Below, in pieces: positions 36,281 through 47,791 of a stretch of DNA of 64,000 bases. Numbering within the stretch: the first letter of the stretch is position 1; every line of letters begins with the position of its first letter. The DNA comes from Bacillus sp. FJAT-42315 (lineage in GTDB: Bacteria > Bacillota > Bacilli > Bacillales > Domibacillaceae): contig NZ_KZ454941.1 of assembly GCF_002797375.1 (NCBI RefSeq), positions 3,056,118 through 3,120,117 of the forward strand. The letters run 5' to 3'. Under the pieces are notes generated by a model, which made no database searches, had not been told where the DNA came from, and worked only from the letters and a program-made list of their open reading frames with translations. The translations under genes and the position numbers were made by a program.

Positions 36281-38878
36281 ATGCAAATTACTCTCCCTTA
36301 CGCAGGCATCGTTTTACTTGTTGGGCCATCCAACAGCGGAAAAACAACTTTTTTACAACGATTGATCGACGAGCAAACGATTGTTCAATCAGAAGTCGTT
36401 AGCTCTGACGACTGTAGAATATTAGTGAGCGACATGGAATATATGGACTGGCGTGATCGACCGAAGCTTGAAGCAGATCAGTTATTCCATCAATATCAAC
36501 AAATTTCTAAAGAAGCGTTCGCGATGATGGATGCGCTAGTAGAAGCAAGATGCCGTTTAAATAAGCTTACGTTTATTGATGCTACTCACCTTCATCCCGA
36601 CGACCGAAAAAGATATATCTCAATGGCAAGAAAGCATCATGTACCGATCATTGCCATGATTTTCGATGTGCCACAAGAAATGCTCCTTGAACGAGATAAA
36701 CAGCGAGACCATCCACGAGGAAAAAGAAGACTAAAACAACAATTTCAAACGTTCAAAAGAGAAAAACGCTTTATGAAAAAAGAAGGCTACAAAGCGACTT
36801 ATATACTAGATATCAATGACTTGGCTACGTTAGAAATGAAACGAAGTAACAACCCGATCGAAATTGAGCTTCAAGCAGGGATTGATATCATTGGCGATAT
36901 CCATGGCTGCTTCGATGAAATGATCGCTCTTTTAGAAAGGCTAGGATATAAGCTAAATGAAGCTGGGCTCTATGTGCATCCAAATGGGCGAAAGTTTGTC
37001 TCGCTTGGAGATGTCATGAGCCGAGGCCCACGCTCATTGGACACGCTGCTCTTTTTCTTGCGTCATATAAAAGCAGGTCTTGCCTATATGATCGACAGTA
37101 ACCACGGCTGGAAAATTGCTTGTTGGTTAGATGGACGAAAAGTCACGTTAACTCATGGCGATGAACAAACCGCCGAAGAGTTTGTCCAATTTGAAGAACA
37201 ATTCGGTCAAGACGAAACAACAAAAATTAAAGCAGAGTTAAAAGAACTACTGCTGCAAGCACCATCTCATTATGTATTTACACAAAATAGCCTTCCTGTC
37301 CTCGTTTGTACTCACGCTGGTATTAAGGACAAATATATCGGCAAGCAGTCTCGCCGCATTAATGATTTTTGCCGATATGGAGACACAGATGGAGTAGATG
37401 ACAACGGCAAGCCGCTACGTAAAGACTGGTTCATTCATCATAACCACTCAACACTGATTGTTTGGGGGCATGATCCGAAGCCGCAACCGTTGATGATCAA
37501 CAATACAGTGAACATTGACCAAGGAGTCGTCTTTGGCGGTCAACTAACAGCTCTCCGCTTTCCTGAAAAAGAATTCATCGCTATTAAAGCGACAAAAGAC
37601 TACTCAGGCTCTGCCGATAACCCTTTAAAAGAGTGGGAAAAGAAACGGCTAGATCCACCAAATATCGCGAAGTTCCTAAACGGTTATTCCGTATTAACAA
37701 GTGAAGTGGGCGAAATAAAGATTCATCCAGAACGAGTTAAATCGGCGATCGATGCAATCTCCCATTTTACTGTGCCGATTGAACAATTAATCTATGTGCC
37801 ACCAACGATGAGTCCAACACCGAAAGCCTCTGCTCTGCCTGACTATTTAGAGCATCCGAAAGAAGCAATCGATTACTATCGCAGTCACGGCATCGAAAAA
37901 ATGGTCGCCGAGAAAAAACATATGGGTAGCCGAGCCGTTTTATTCCTCTTTAAAGATAAAGCTTCTGCTGAAAAATATGTCGGCTCAAAAACAATAGGCA
38001 CGATCTATACAAAAAGTGGTCGTCGATTCTTTGATTCAGCGATAGAAAAAGAAGTTACGGAAAAAATTTCACAAGAGTTGAACGAAGCCGATTATTTCAA
38101 TAAGTACAACACTGATTTTGTACTATTGGATGCGGAAATTATGCCTTGGAATTTAAAAGCGAAAGAACTGATTAGCAATCAATACGCGCACGTGGCAGAA
38201 AACGCCATTTTAGATCGCACGCACTTGAAAGAAAAATTAGCAGCGGCCAAAGATCATCACCCGCAAATTTCAAACTGGCTCGAACAATATACCGCTAAGC
38301 TAGATCATGCTTTAACCTTTAAGAAAGTCTTTCAAACGTATTGTTGGGACACTAACGGTATCGAGCATATTCAAATCGCTCCCTTCCACGTCCTAGCACA
38401 TAGCAGCGAAACATTTTTCCATAAGCCACACACATGGCATATGGAGAAAAGCCATGAATTCGCACAAGCCTCAACGATCTTCGTCGCAACAGAGTATAAA
38501 ATGATTGAAGATGGAGCAAGTGAACAAGAAGTTATTCATTGGTGGGAAGACATCACGAAAGACGGTCATGAAGGTATTATTATCAAACCTGAGTCGTTCC
38601 TAGCTAAAGAAAAAGGCAAACTATTGCAGCCGGCGATTAAAGTACGCGGCCGTCAGTATTTGAATATCATTTACGGTATGGATTACCTTGAACCTGCCAA
38701 CCTAGAGCGATTAAAAGAACGCAGTACAGGCAAAAAACAAAAACATGCCCTTTTAGAATTTGCTTTAGGCGTCGAAGCGGTTCAAAGGTTCGTCCGTGGT
38801 GAATCGATCGAACGAGTACACGAATGCACACTCGCCATACTAGCTATGGAAGCAGAACCCGTTGACCCAAGATTATAA
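36281..38878 (+). CDS. pnkp: Polynucleotide kinase-phosphatase-ligase Pnkp
   Basis: An 865-residue three-domain RNA repair enzyme. The 5'-kinase domain starts with P-loop GPSNSGKTT (15-23). The metallophosphatase domain (about 195-450) shows GDIHGCFDE, GDVMSRGP, SNHGWK and later HAGIK and WGHDP metal-binding motifs. The C-terminal ligase/adenylyltransferase domain carries the nucleotidyl Lys in KKHMGSR (about 548). It heals 5'-OH and 2',3'-cyclic phosphate ends and, with Hen1, seals tRNA or other RNA cut by ribotoxins. One small difference from the usual phosphatase motif is SNHGWK in place of GNHE/GNHD-type sequences; related Pnkp proteins have GNHDxK. All three domains are full length. Confidence 0.93.
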   Translation: MQITLPYAGIVLLVGPSNSGKTTFLQRLIDEQTIVQSEVVSSDDCRILVSDMEYMDWRDRPKLEADQLFHQYQQISKEAFAMMDALVEARCRLNKLTFIDATHLHPDDRKRYISMARKHHVPIIAMIFDVPQEMLLERDKQRDHPRGKRRLKQQFQTFKREKRFMKKEGYKATYILDINDLATLEMKRSNNPIEIELQAGIDIIGDIHGCFDEMIALLERLGYKLNEAGLYVHPNGRKFVSLGDVMSRGPRSLDTLLFFLRHIKAGLAYMIDSNHGWKIACWLDGRKVTLTHGDEQTAEEFVQFEEQFGQDETTKIKAELKELLLQAPSHYVFTQNSLPVLVCTHAGIKDKYIGKQSRRINDFCRYGDTDGVDDNGKPLRKDWFIHHNHSTLIVWGHDPKPQPLMINNTVNIDQGVVFGGQLTALRFPEKEFIAIKATKDYSGSADNPLKEWEKKRLDPPNIAKFLNGYSVLTSEVGEIKIHPERVKSAIDAISHFTVPIEQLIYVPPTMSPTPKASALPDYLEHPKEAIDYYRSHGIEKMVAEKKHMGSRAVLFLFKDKASAEKYVGSKTIGTIYTKSGRRFFDSAIEKEVTEKISQELNEADYFNKYNTDFVLLDAEIMPWNLKAKELISNQYAHVAENAILDRTHLKEKLAAAKDHHPQISNWLEQYTAKLDHALTFKKVFQTYCWDTNGIEHIQIAPFHVLAHSSETFFHKPHTWHMEKSHEFAQASTIFVATEYKMIEDGASEQEVIHWWEDITKDGHEGIIIKPESFLAKEKGKLLQPAIKVRGRQYLNIIYGMDYLEPANLERLKERSTGKKQKHALLEFALGVEAVQRFVRGESIERVHECTLAILAMEAEPVDPRL

Positions 38879-38882
38879 AAAC

Positions 38883-38931
38883 AACTCAAGCCGACGAAAA
38901 GCAAGATCTTTTCGTTGGCTTGAGTTTTTAA
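38883..38931 (+). terminator. Terminator of hen1-pnkp
   Basis: An 18-bp stem with G-T pairs (AACTCAAGCC.. and ..GGCTTGAGTT) around GCAAGATC, followed by TTTTTA. Confidence 0.85.
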
Positions 38932-38950
38932 GGAAAAACCCTCCCTTATA

Positions 38951-38997
38951 AAAAAAGATGCCACATTAGCGAATTTCGCTCCCATGGCATCTTTTTA
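38951..38997 (-). terminator. Terminator of the feo operon
   Basis: AAAAAGATGCCA and TGGCATCTTTTT with an inner AGCGAA/TTCGCT stem. On the minus strand a run of six T follows. Confidence 0.8.
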
Positions 38998-39003
38998 CGA
39001 TTG

Positions 39004-39168
39004 TTATTTATGAATTTTATTAGGGTCGATCGATACATCACAAGTCGTTTCACATGAATTCTTCAAATCGCAAGCAGCACATTTTCCTTGCTTGCTTCGT
39101 TTGACATATTTTAATATCGTCCAAGCGGCATAACCAAAAATGAGGGCGCCGATGATATAGTTGATCAT
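39004..39168 (-). CDS. FeoB-associated Cys-rich membrane protein
   Basis: A 54-residue product just after feoB: one membrane helix (about 3-20), a basic stretch (KYVKRSKQGK), then Cys30, Cys33, Cys39 and Cys43 in a C-x2-C-x5-C-x3-C pattern. This is the known small protein family found beside feoB in Firmicutes, thought to bind metal or a cluster and to stabilise or regulate FeoB, much as FeoC does in enteric bacteria. GGGGG precedes the ATG. Confidence 0.85.
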   Translation of the reverse strand: MINYIIGALIFGYAAWTILKYVKRSKQGKCAACDLKNSCETTCDVSIDPNKIHK

Positions 39169-39186
39169 TTTTATTCCCCCTATTTT

Positions 39187-41196
39187 TTAAGAAAATCCTA
39201 ACAGCTGACCACCTTGATAGATCACAAACGCTAACAGATAAGCGATAATTAACGCATATACAATTGAAAAGACAGTCCATTTAGCAGAACCAGTTTCTTT
39301 GCGAATGATCGCGACGGTCGCTAAGCAAGGAATATACAATAAAATGAAGACCATAAAGCTAAACGCCGATAGTGGTGTGTAGGCTTCAGCCATGAGTCCT
39401 TGCAATGATTCTACGGTTGGTACGTGATAAATAATATTCATCGTCGAGACAACGACTTCTTTTGCTAAAAACCCCGTTAATAACGCGGCTCCAGCCTGCC
39501 ATGTACCAAATCCGAGCGGCTCTAACAATGGAGCGATGACACCACCAATTAATGCTAAAAAGCTATCATCCATTGGGACGTCTAATCCATTTGGTCCCAT
39601 ATACGTTAATAGCCAAATGATGACTGAACCACCAAAAATAAATGTTCCCGCTTTTTTCACGAAGCCCTTTCCTTTATCCCATGTGCTTTTCAACAAGCCT
39701 TCTACTTGCGGAACACGATAAGGAGGTAGCTCGATAATGAACACAGAGGCTTCATTTTTCAAAAGGGTCTTGGAAAAAAGTTTAGCTAAAGTAAATGCAA
39801 CGACAATCCCTAACACATACAAAGAAAGCACGATCAATGCCTGATGCTTGGCAAAGAAGGCTCCGACGAAGAGCGCATAAACAGAAAGCCGAGCAGAACA
39901 TGACATTAATGGCGTTAGCAAAATTGTTAACAACCGTTCTTTCGGCTGCTCAATCGTACGAGCCGCCATCACGCCCGGCACATTACAGCCAAACCCAATA
40001 ATCATCGGGATGAATGCCTTCCCGTTTAAGCCGACCGACTCCATAATGCGATCCATCACTAATGCCACCCTCGCCATATAACCGGAGTCTTCTAGCACTG
40101 AAATAAAGAAGAACAGGATTAAAATTTGCGGCACAAATACAAGAACGCCTCCGACACCGGCGACAATCCCATCTAATATGAGCGATTGAATAAAAGAAGA
40201 CGCACCGACTGCAGTTAACATGGACTGTAGCCCTGTCGTCAATGGTCCAGAAATAAAGCCATCTAATGCGTCTGAAAGGGGCATCCCCAGCCAATCAAAC
40301 GTCAATTTAAACATGAAAAACATCGCCGCTAAAAAAATGGGAATGCCTAAAAAACGATTCGTCACAATAGCATCAATTTTTTCCGTTAGTGGTGTGTGCT
40401 TCGCTGCTTCAACCCGTACCGCTTTTTGTAGCACACCGTCGATGAATGCTTTTCTTTTAGCATAAATAAGCTGATGAAGCGTCGTTACTCCTTCTTGTTC
40501 ACGAGCTTCTGCCAACGTATCCTCCATTATATCGAGCAATGTTGCTTCCGACATATGCTGCTTTAAAAAATCGTACACCGCTTTATTGCCTTCAAACAGT
40601 TGAATCGCTAGCCAACGATGTGGAAGGTGAGTGAGCTTCTCCTGCTGTTGAACTAATCCAGAAAAACGGTCAATCCCTTTTTCAATGGCTACACCGTAAT
40701 ATAAACGGAAGGATTGACTCTCGACATCCTGCATTTGTTGAGCGAGCTCCTCACACCCTTTACCTGTTCGAGCAACAACTGGAACCACCTGTACGCCAAG
40801 TTCCTTCGCCAATTGTTGTTCGTCAACGATAATTCCCCTGCCTTTTGCGACATCCATCATATTTAAAGCAAGCATCATTGGCTTTTCATACTCTAATAAC
40901 TGCACCGTTAACTGCAAATTGCGCTCAAGCTGATTGGCATCCACAATATTGAGCACGCTTGTAAATGATTCATTTAAAAGAAAAAACGTGACGACACTTT
41001 CATCACGAGATAGCGGGGCTAACGAATAGACCCCAGGTAAATCGATTAAATGACCAGTGCCGTCTTTTAGCACCCCTACTTTTTTCTCAACAGTGACACC
41101 ACTCCAGTTCCCGACATGTTCATAGGAACCAGTTAAATCATTAAATAAAGAAGTCTTTCCGGTATTTGGATTTCCTAGTAAAGCAATCTCTTTCAT
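39187..41196 (-). CDS. feoB: Ferrous iron transport protein B
   Basis: This 669-residue ferrous iron permease has an N-terminal G domain with GNPNTGKTS (about 8-16), switch II DLPGVYSL (about 51-58) and NMMD (about 113-116), a spacer domain, then two Gate domains with their Cys residues (CNVPGVMAAR and SCSARL). The ATG at 41196 is preceded by AAGGAAG and overlaps the feoA stop in ATGA; the longer reading frame has no ribosome binding site. Fe2+ uptake under low iron or oxygen limitation is its role. Confidence 0.94.
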   Translation of the reverse strand: MKEIALLGNPNTGKTSLFNDLTGSYEHVGNWSGVTVEKKVGVLKDGTGHLIDLPGVYSLAPLSRDESVVTFFLLNESFTSVLNIVDANQLERNLQLTVQLLEYEKPMMLALNMMDVAKGRGIIVDEQQLAKELGVQVVPVVARTGKGCEELAQQMQDVESQSFRLYYGVAIEKGIDRFSGLVQQQEKLTHLPHRWLAIQLFEGNKAVYDFLKQHMSEATLLDIMEDTLAEAREQEGVTTLHQLIYAKRKAFIDGVLQKAVRVEAAKHTPLTEKIDAIVTNRFLGIPIFLAAMFFMFKLTFDWLGMPLSDALDGFISGPLTTGLQSMLTAVGASSFIQSLILDGIVAGVGGVLVFVPQILILFFFISVLEDSGYMARVALVMDRIMESVGLNGKAFIPMIIGFGCNVPGVMAARTIEQPKERLLTILLTPLMSCSARLSVYALFVGAFFAKHQALIVLSLYVLGIVVAFTLAKLFSKTLLKNEASVFIIELPPYRVPQVEGLLKSTWDKGKGFVKKAGTFIFGGSVIIWLLTYMGPNGLDVPMDDSFLALIGGVIAPLLEPLGFGTWQAGAALLTGFLAKEVVVSTMNIIYHVPTVESLQGLMAEAYTPLSAFSFMVFILLYIPCLATVAIIRKETGSAKWTVFSIVYALIIAYLLAFVIYQGGQLLGFS

Positions 41197-41420
41197 TCTT
41201 CCTTCACCTGAATCAACGCCGCCTCTTTTTTCCGAATTCCTACGCATTGCCCTGAAGACTCAATCATACACGGACCGCCAAAAGGCATTTGACATTTCAA
41301 ACAAATTTCTGTTCCTTCGCTAATCCCCATATCCATCAATCTTCTTCGCACCGTCTCTTGTAACGTAGAAAAATCATCAATTACAGCTCGTTGCCCTTTT
41401 TTAAGATCTGATATATTCAA
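41193..41420 (-). CDS. feoA: Ferrous iron transport protein A
   Basis: A 75-residue SH3-like protein that interacts with the FeoB G domain. The family pattern ISDLKKGQRAVI near the start and LMDMGISEG (about 34-42) are clear. TTG at 41420, with GGCGAGG just upstream, gives the usual FeoA length; a GTG at 41438 adds six residues and has no ribosome binding site. The stop codon overlaps the feoB start. Confidence 0.88.
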   Translation of the reverse strand: MNISDLKKGQRAVIDDFSTLQETVRRRLMDMGISEGTEICLKCQMPFGGPCMIESSGQCVGIRKKEAALIQVKEE

Positions 41421-41456
41421 AGGACCTCGCCCCCACACTTAAAATAATCTGATATT

Positions 41457-41471
41457 TGAGAATTGTTATCG
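41457..41471 (-). promoter_or_regulatory. Candidate Fur box upstream of feoA
   Basis: TGAGAATTGTTATCG matches the 7-1-7 Fur consensus TGATAATNATTATCA at 11 of 14 defined positions and lies about 40 bp before feoA. Repression by Fur is the known control of feo genes in many bacteria. Confidence 0.5.
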
Positions 41472-41531
41472 ATATTATTATACTACTTTATCTGCTGATT
41501 TCCTATAACAAACATCTGGACAAAAAGCCAA

Positions 41532-41558
41532 AAAGGATAGCCACATAGCTACCCTTTT
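41532..41558 (-). terminator. Terminator of chemoreceptor 1
   Basis: AAAGGATAGC and GCTACCCTTT with an ACAT loop. On the minus strand TTTTTGGCTTTTTG follows. Confidence 0.7.
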
Positions 41559-41563
41559 TTCAC

Positions 41564-43276
41564 TTACACTTTAAATTGTACAACTAAATCTTGCAATTCT
41601 TGCGCCATGTTCGCTAAAGCTGTCGACGACGCCGAAATCTCTTCCATAGAAGCCAATTGTTCTTCTGTAGCTGCTGAAATATTTTGGGTGTTAGCTGCAG
41701 CGGTTTCAGCAATGCTATTCACTGTCACTATCGATTGACTGACATGATGTGTCCCTTCTGATAATTGCTGTACCATTTGAGCGATCTCTTGGATTTGCGC
41801 AACCACTTCACTAACGGAGTCTTTGATTTCCTTAAAGGAATGACCTGCTTCTTGCACGACTTGCAAGCCTTCTTCTACTTCCGCCGTTGTTGATTTCATC
41901 GATTCAAGCGCCTGTTGGTTGTCATTTTGGATCATTGCAATTAAGCTACTAATTTGTTCCGCTGAATTTGCCGATTGCTCTGCTAACTTCCTCACTTCAT
42001 CCGCTACTACAGAAAAACCTCGTCCATGCTCTCCTGCTCTCGCCGCTTCAATAGCCGCATTTAAAGCAAGCAAATTCGTCTGTCCCGCAATATCAGTAAT
42101 AACATCATTAATTTTGCCAATCTCAGTGGAACGTTCATTTAAGCCCGCGACTACATTTGATAGCCCTGAGACATTGTCATTAATCGAGCTCATTTGCTCC
42201 GTTACTTTGTGAATGACTCGTTCTCCATTCGTGGAGATTTTCGACGTTTGCTCGACCGTTGCTGAGACGACTTTCGCATTATCAGCCATCTGGTCCGTGT
42301 AACTTGCCATTTCTTTAACCACTTGTGTGCTTTCTTCTACATTTCGTACTTGATCATCCGACCCAGCTGCCAAATCTTGAACCGCCATCGAAATGTGTTC
42401 ACTCGCATCACTACTTTGCTCGGCGCTAGCACTTAATTGTTGAGAAGACGCTGCCACTTGCTGAGACGTTTCGCTCACTTTGCGAATGATCCCTTGTAAT
42501 TCCTCAATCATATGGTTAAAAGAAAGAGTCAACTCACCCACTTCATCAGCGGATTGATACGATCCTTTTACAGTGAAATCACCTTTCTCTGCTTTCGCCA
42601 ATAAATCCTTAAGGTTAGAAATTGGCTGAACAATGCTTCTCGAAATGATGATACCGACAGAAATAGCTACAATTAACGAAACTAACATACATGAAATCAT
42701 AAAAATCGTTGCTCTACTTAACGCTGCTTCATTCTCTTCATTAATCTGCTGAGCCGCTTGTTCATTTAGTGCTTGTAGTTCATCAAGCACTTGATTTACC
42801 TGATTTCTTTTTTCTCTAAGCACTTGATTATAAAGAGCGTAGGCTTCCGCATTTTTATTTTGTTCAGCAAGCTCTATCACTTGTTCTCTTACTTCACGTA
42901 AGTCACCTCTAAGTGATGAAAATGCATCATAGACCTTCTCTTCTTCAGCGGTTAAATGAGCGTTCTCATAATTTTTATAAACCTGATCGATTTCACTGAT
43001 GGAATTTTTGATTTCATCCATCAACTCTTGATTACGCTTCGGATCAGTAGTAATCATAAACTCTAATACATAAGCATCTAACGTACGGTTCGCTTCTAAC
43101 ATTGCTGCTAACCATTGAGCAGGCTTCAGGCGATCTTCATACATTACTTTGGTTTTTCCAGCCATATTATTAATGTTTACATAGCCAACTAGCCCAATAA
43201 TCGCTAGTGATAAAGCACCAATAATGACCAACAAATTCAACTTTCTTGAAATTCTTAAGTTACGGAATAAACTCAT
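41564..43276 (-). CDS. Methyl-accepting chemotaxis protein 1
   Basis: This 570-residue chemoreceptor has a first membrane helix (about 12-32), an extracellular four-helix-bundle sensor (4HB_MCP, about 35-185), a second helix (about 188-210), HAMP (about 212-265) and the long cytoplasmic coiled coil. The signalling tip is [18 protein letters not shown] near residue 395. It should signal to CheA through CheW; the ligand is unknown. The product is a close paralog of the receptor at 48279-49991, same length and layout, with the sensor domains most divergent. Confidence 0.92.
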   Translation of the reverse strand: MSLFRNLRISRKLNLLVIIGALSLAIIGLVGYVNINNMAGKTKVMYEDRLKPAQWLAAMLEANRTLDAYVLEFMITTDPKRNQELMDEIKNSISEIDQVYKNYENAHLTAEEEKVYDAFSSLRGDLREVREQVIELAEQNKNAEAYALYNQVLREKRNQVNQVLDELQALNEQAAQQINEENEAALSRATIFMISCMLVSLIVAISVGIIISRSIVQPISNLKDLLAKAEKGDFTVKGSYQSADEVGELTLSFNHMIEELQGIIRKVSETSQQVAASSQQLSASAEQSSDASEHISMAVQDLAAGSDDQVRNVEESTQVVKEMASYTDQMADNAKVVSATVEQTSKISTNGERVIHKVTEQMSSINDNVSGLSNVVAGLNERSTEIGKINDVITDIAGQTNLLALNAAIEAARAGEHGRGFSVVADEVRKLAEQSANSAEQISSLIAMIQNDNQQALESMKSTTAEVEEGLQVVQEAGHSFKEIKDSVSEVVAQIQEIAQMVQQLSEGTHHVSQSIVTVNSIAETAAANTQNISAATEEQLASMEEISASSTALANMAQELQDLVVQFKV

Positions 43277-43430
43277 ATAAACTCCCCTTCGCTTTATACT
43301 AGCAGCTTATTTTTTTACAATATTTATATCGACATTTCTCTCCTTATCATTTAGGTTTTTCATTAAAATTCGACAAAATTCGTTTACCCTCAAAAGTTTA
43401 ATTAAATATCAAAAATTCCTTCCCTAATTG

Positions 43431-43461
43431 AAAAACGAGCCTTTTATTAAGAGACTCGTTT
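43431..43461 (-). terminator. Terminator of the GbsR-type regulator gene
   Basis: AAACGAG and CTCGTTT around a 15-nt loop, followed on the minus strand by TTTTTC. Confidence 0.6.
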
Positions 43462-43478
43462 CTTGACTAGCTTATTTA

Positions 43479-43509
43479 ATTCGACAAAATCCGAGGAGTG
43501 ACAGGCACC
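43479..43509. repeat. Dispersed REP-like repeat, copy 1
   Basis: ATTCGACAAAATCCGAG runs into the core GGAGTGACAGGCACC. The same element in the same orientation occurs at 47741, 50184 and 63562. Here it touches the stop codon of the adjacent regulator gene. Confidence 0.75.
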
Positions 43510-44042
43510 TATTTCGGTACGTGCTTAAAAATCTCACCGCTTTCGAAGAAGTCTACAATCCGAGTGAGCCAGTTGTAGTAGTCAGCCCATTGTTTCATCT
43601 CTGCTAGAAGCTCGTTGATTTGTTGCTCAGCTTCTAATGTGAGCGGTTCATTTTCTTTTAGTGCCATGAGTTCTTTTGTTAGTTTTTTCTCGAAAATTTT
43701 GTTGCGACTGATTGTTTTGCTCCAATTGGAGGTGAATAGTGAAATGAAGGTTTGATAGTAGTCATTTTCTACGGTGTAGAGATCTTTACGAACCCCTTTT
43801 TCAAATATTTTCTCTGCGATATTTAAGTCCACCATTTCTCTCACGACTTGACTCATTCTCGTCTTGCTCATCCCGGTCGCTTCCGACAATTCATTTAAAG
43901 TCATCGGCTTGCGGTTCATATAAATAATGCCCAGTACTCGTCCGACGGTAGGAGAAATCCCGTATGTTCTCATATTATCAGCGAGTCGATCTATATAATG
44001 CTCCTCAGCTTGTTTTTTAATGATGCTTGCCTTCTCTTCCAC
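43509..44042 (-). CDS. GbsR/OpcR-type MarR-like regulator
   Basis: A 177-residue winged-helix protein of the GbsR branch of the MarR superfamily; the helix-turn-helix lies about residues 45-80 (MTLNELSEATGMSKTRMSQVV). The GTG at 44042 has AAAGGAG at correct spacing, whereas the longer frame from 44081 has none. It is divergent from an opuC-type operon. In B. subtilis GbsR and OpcR repress betaine synthesis and opuB/opuC genes respectively, so an OpcR-like repressor of the neighbouring transporter is the best guess. Confidence 0.82.
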   Translation of the reverse strand: MEEKASIIKKQAEEHYIDRLADNMRTYGISPTVGRVLGIIYMNRKPMTLNELSEATGMSKTRMSQVVREMVDLNIAEKIFEKGVRKDLYTVENDYYQTFISLFTSNWSKTISRNKIFEKKLTKELMALKENEPLTLEAEQQINELLAEMKQWADYYNWLTRIVDFFESGEIFKHVPK

Positions 44043-44211
44043 TGCGTTTACTCCTTTCAATCGCCATGATTCATACGTCACTTTAACATAATTTCACTGC
44101 AAAAGGAATAGATGAAAATGAACGTTATTAAGAGGAATTAAGAGAATTTCAGAGTATTTCGTATTTTTCTCAGCATTATCCAACCACCAAGGTGAAATAT
44201 ATACAATTCAT

Positions 44212-44234
44212 AAACTTTTTATTTTACAAAGTTT
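44212..44234. promoter_or_regulatory. Inverted repeat in opuC promoter region
   Basis: AAACTTT (44212-44218) and AAAGTTT (44228-44234) are separated by nine bases, about 70 bp before opuCA. A possible operator for the divergent GbsR-type regulator. Confidence 0.35.
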
Positions 44235-44303
44235 ACGTTATGATTTTAGTGAGATGTTTGTCGAAACATAAAAAATGATGAATTCATATGGAGGTGTCAG
44301 CAA

Positions 44304-45449
44304 TTGCTGAAGTTTGATCAAGTATCAAAAATGTATAAGGGTGGGAAAAAAGCCGTTCATAATTTATCTCTTGAGTTTAAAAAAGGTGAATTTATCGTCT
44401 TTATCGGACCGAGTGGTTGTGGGAAAACAACGACGATGAAAATGATTAACCGCCTGATTGAACCTACAGAAGGAAGTATTTATATCAATGGAAAAAATGT
44501 ATTAGAACAAGATCCTGTACAATTACGAAGGGAAATTGGCTATGTCATTCAACAAATTGGCTTGTTCCCTCACATGACGATTCAGGAAAATATCACCCTC
44601 GTGCCTAAACTTTTGAAGTGGCCCATTGAAAAGCGCCGTGAAAGAGCCCTTGAGCTGATCAAGCTCGTCAATATGACCCCTGATTATTTAGAAAGATATC
44701 CACATGAATTAAGTGGCGGACAACAACAGCGAATCGGTGTTCTACGTGCGTTAGCGGCTGACCCTGCTTTGATTCTAATGGATGAGCCATTCGGTGCTTT
44801 AGATCCAATTACGAGAGATTCCTTACAAGAGGAGTTTAAAAAGCTACAGCAATCGTTAGGAAAAACGATTGTGTTTGTCACCCATGATATGGACGAAGCG
44901 ATTAAGCTCGCTGATCGAATTGTTATTTTAAAGGATGGGCAATTAGTCCAAGTCGGGACACCAGATGAAATTTTACAGCATCCAGCCAATGAGTTTGTCG
45001 AAGAATTTATCGGCAAAGAGCGTTTATTACAAGCGCGCCCGCACATTCAAACTGTTGAACAAATTATGAATCCAAAGCCAATTATGATTCGTGAGGACAA
45101 GTCCTTATCCGAAGCAATTCAATTAATGAGGCATCATCGAGTAGACTCCCTTTTAGTCGTCAATAAACACAAGATACTACAAGGATATATCGATATCGAA
45201 ATCATTGATCAGCATCAAAAGAAAGCAGTTTTAACTAAAGACGTGATGGAAACAGACTTATTAGCGGTGCAAAAAGATGCCCTCGTTCGTGACTCGATTC
45301 GCAACATTTTAAAACGCGGCATGAAGTATGTACCTGTTGTCGATCAACACCGCGTACTTGTTGGCATCGTCACTAGAGCGAACCTTGTGGATATTGTATA
45401 TGACTCGATTTGGGGCATAGAAGAGGATGCAAAACAAATTGTTGGATAG
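44304..45449 (+). CDS. opuCA: Osmoprotectant ABC transporter ATPase (OpuCA-like)
   Basis: The 381-residue ATPase has Walker [10 protein letters not shown] (about 34-42), signature LSGGQQQR and Walker [13 protein letters not shown], then two CBS domains (about 250-375) that sense ionic strength in Opu systems. Start TTG with GGAGGTG eight bases upstream. It powers uptake of glycine betaine, carnitine or choline. First gene of a four-gene operon (ATPase, permease, binding protein, permease). OpuBA is nearly the same, so the substrate range is not certain. Confidence 0.92.
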   Translation: MLKFDQVSKMYKGGKKAVHNLSLEFKKGEFIVFIGPSGCGKTTTMKMINRLIEPTEGSIYINGKNVLEQDPVQLRREIGYVIQQIGLFPHMTIQENITLVPKLLKWPIEKRRERALELIKLVNMTPDYLERYPHELSGGQQQRIGVLRALAADPALILMDEPFGALDPITRDSLQEEFKKLQQSLGKTIVFVTHDMDEAIKLADRIVILKDGQLVQVGTPDEILQHPANEFVEEFIGKERLLQARPHIQTVEQIMNPKPIMIREDKSLSEAIQLMRHHRVDSLLVVNKHKILQGYIDIEIIDQHQKKAVLTKDVMETDLLAVQKDALVRDSIRNILKRGMKYVPVVDQHRVLVGIVTRANLVDIVYDSIWGIEEDAKQIVG

Positions 45450-45460
45450 GAGGAGAAATC

Positions 45461-47054
<1,594 letters not shown>

Positions 47055-47063
47055 GGTGATTGC

Positions 47064-47738
47064 TTGAATACAATGCAAGATATTTGGACCTACTATGCAC
47101 AAAATAGCTCCTACGTATGGGAGGAATTTTACCGACATTTTCTCATGTCCGCTTACGGCGTTTTCTTTGCGGCGATTGTCGCCATTCCGCTCGGGATTTT
47201 GATTGCCCGTCACCACAAGTTAAGTAAATGGGTGCTATCTCTCGCTAACATTATTCAAACGATCCCGTCGTTAGCAATGCTTGCCGTGTTAATGCTCGCT
47301 TTCGGACTTGGGACGAATACAGTGATTATCGCTCTCTTCCTTTATTCTCTCCTGCCGATTTTAAAAAATACGTACACTGGCATTCGCCAAGTCGATCATG
47401 CCCTTTTAGAATCAGGAAAAGCCGTTGGTATGACAAAATGGCAATTATTACGTATGGTTGAGCTACCACTAGCCCTCTCCGTTATCATGGCTGGATTACG
47501 CACTGCGTTAGTCATCGCCATCGGAATTACGACGATCGGCACATTTGTCGGGGCAGGTGGTCTTGGTGACATCATCGTCCGCGGAACAAATGCTATGGAC
47601 GGAACAGCTATTATCTTAGCCGGAGCAATTCCAACTGCCCTCATGGCTGTCATCGCCGACTTCATCATGGGCTGGGTCGAACACAAACTCTCCCCTGCCA
47701 ACAAACAAAAGAAAAAACTGCAAGAATTGGCGACATAA
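47064..47738 (+). CDS. opuCD: Osmoprotectant ABC transporter permease (OpuCD-like)
   Basis: The second permease, 224 residues, with the same fold and coupling loop as OpuCB. Start TTG behind GAGGTGAT. Its stop codon is followed after two bases by copy 2 of the dispersed repeat; no classical terminator was seen. Confidence 0.92.
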   Translation: MNTMQDIWTYYAQNSSYVWEEFYRHFLMSAYGVFFAAIVAIPLGILIARHHKLSKWVLSLANIIQTIPSLAMLAVLMLAFGLGTNTVIIALFLYSLLPILKNTYTGIRQVDHALLESGKAVGMTKWQLLRMVELPLALSVIMAGLRTALVIAIGITTIGTFVGAGGLGDIIVRGTNAMDGTAIILAGAIPTALMAVIADFIMGWVEHKLSPANKQKKKLQELAT

Positions 47739-47740
47739 TT

Positions 47741-47758
47741 CGGGGAGTGACAGGCACC
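47741..47758. repeat. Dispersed REP-like repeat, copy 2
   Basis: CGGGGAGTGACAGGCACC immediately after opuCD. It lacks the GACAAAA leader seen in the other copies but has AATT just before. Confidence 0.75.
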
Positions 47759-47791
47759 ATCTTGGACATAGTAATCATGAGGTGACGGTCT

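Noticed and set aside
40220-40465. 81-codon plus-strand frame within feoB
   Set aside because: Antisense shadow of feoB codons; no promoter or ribosome binding site.
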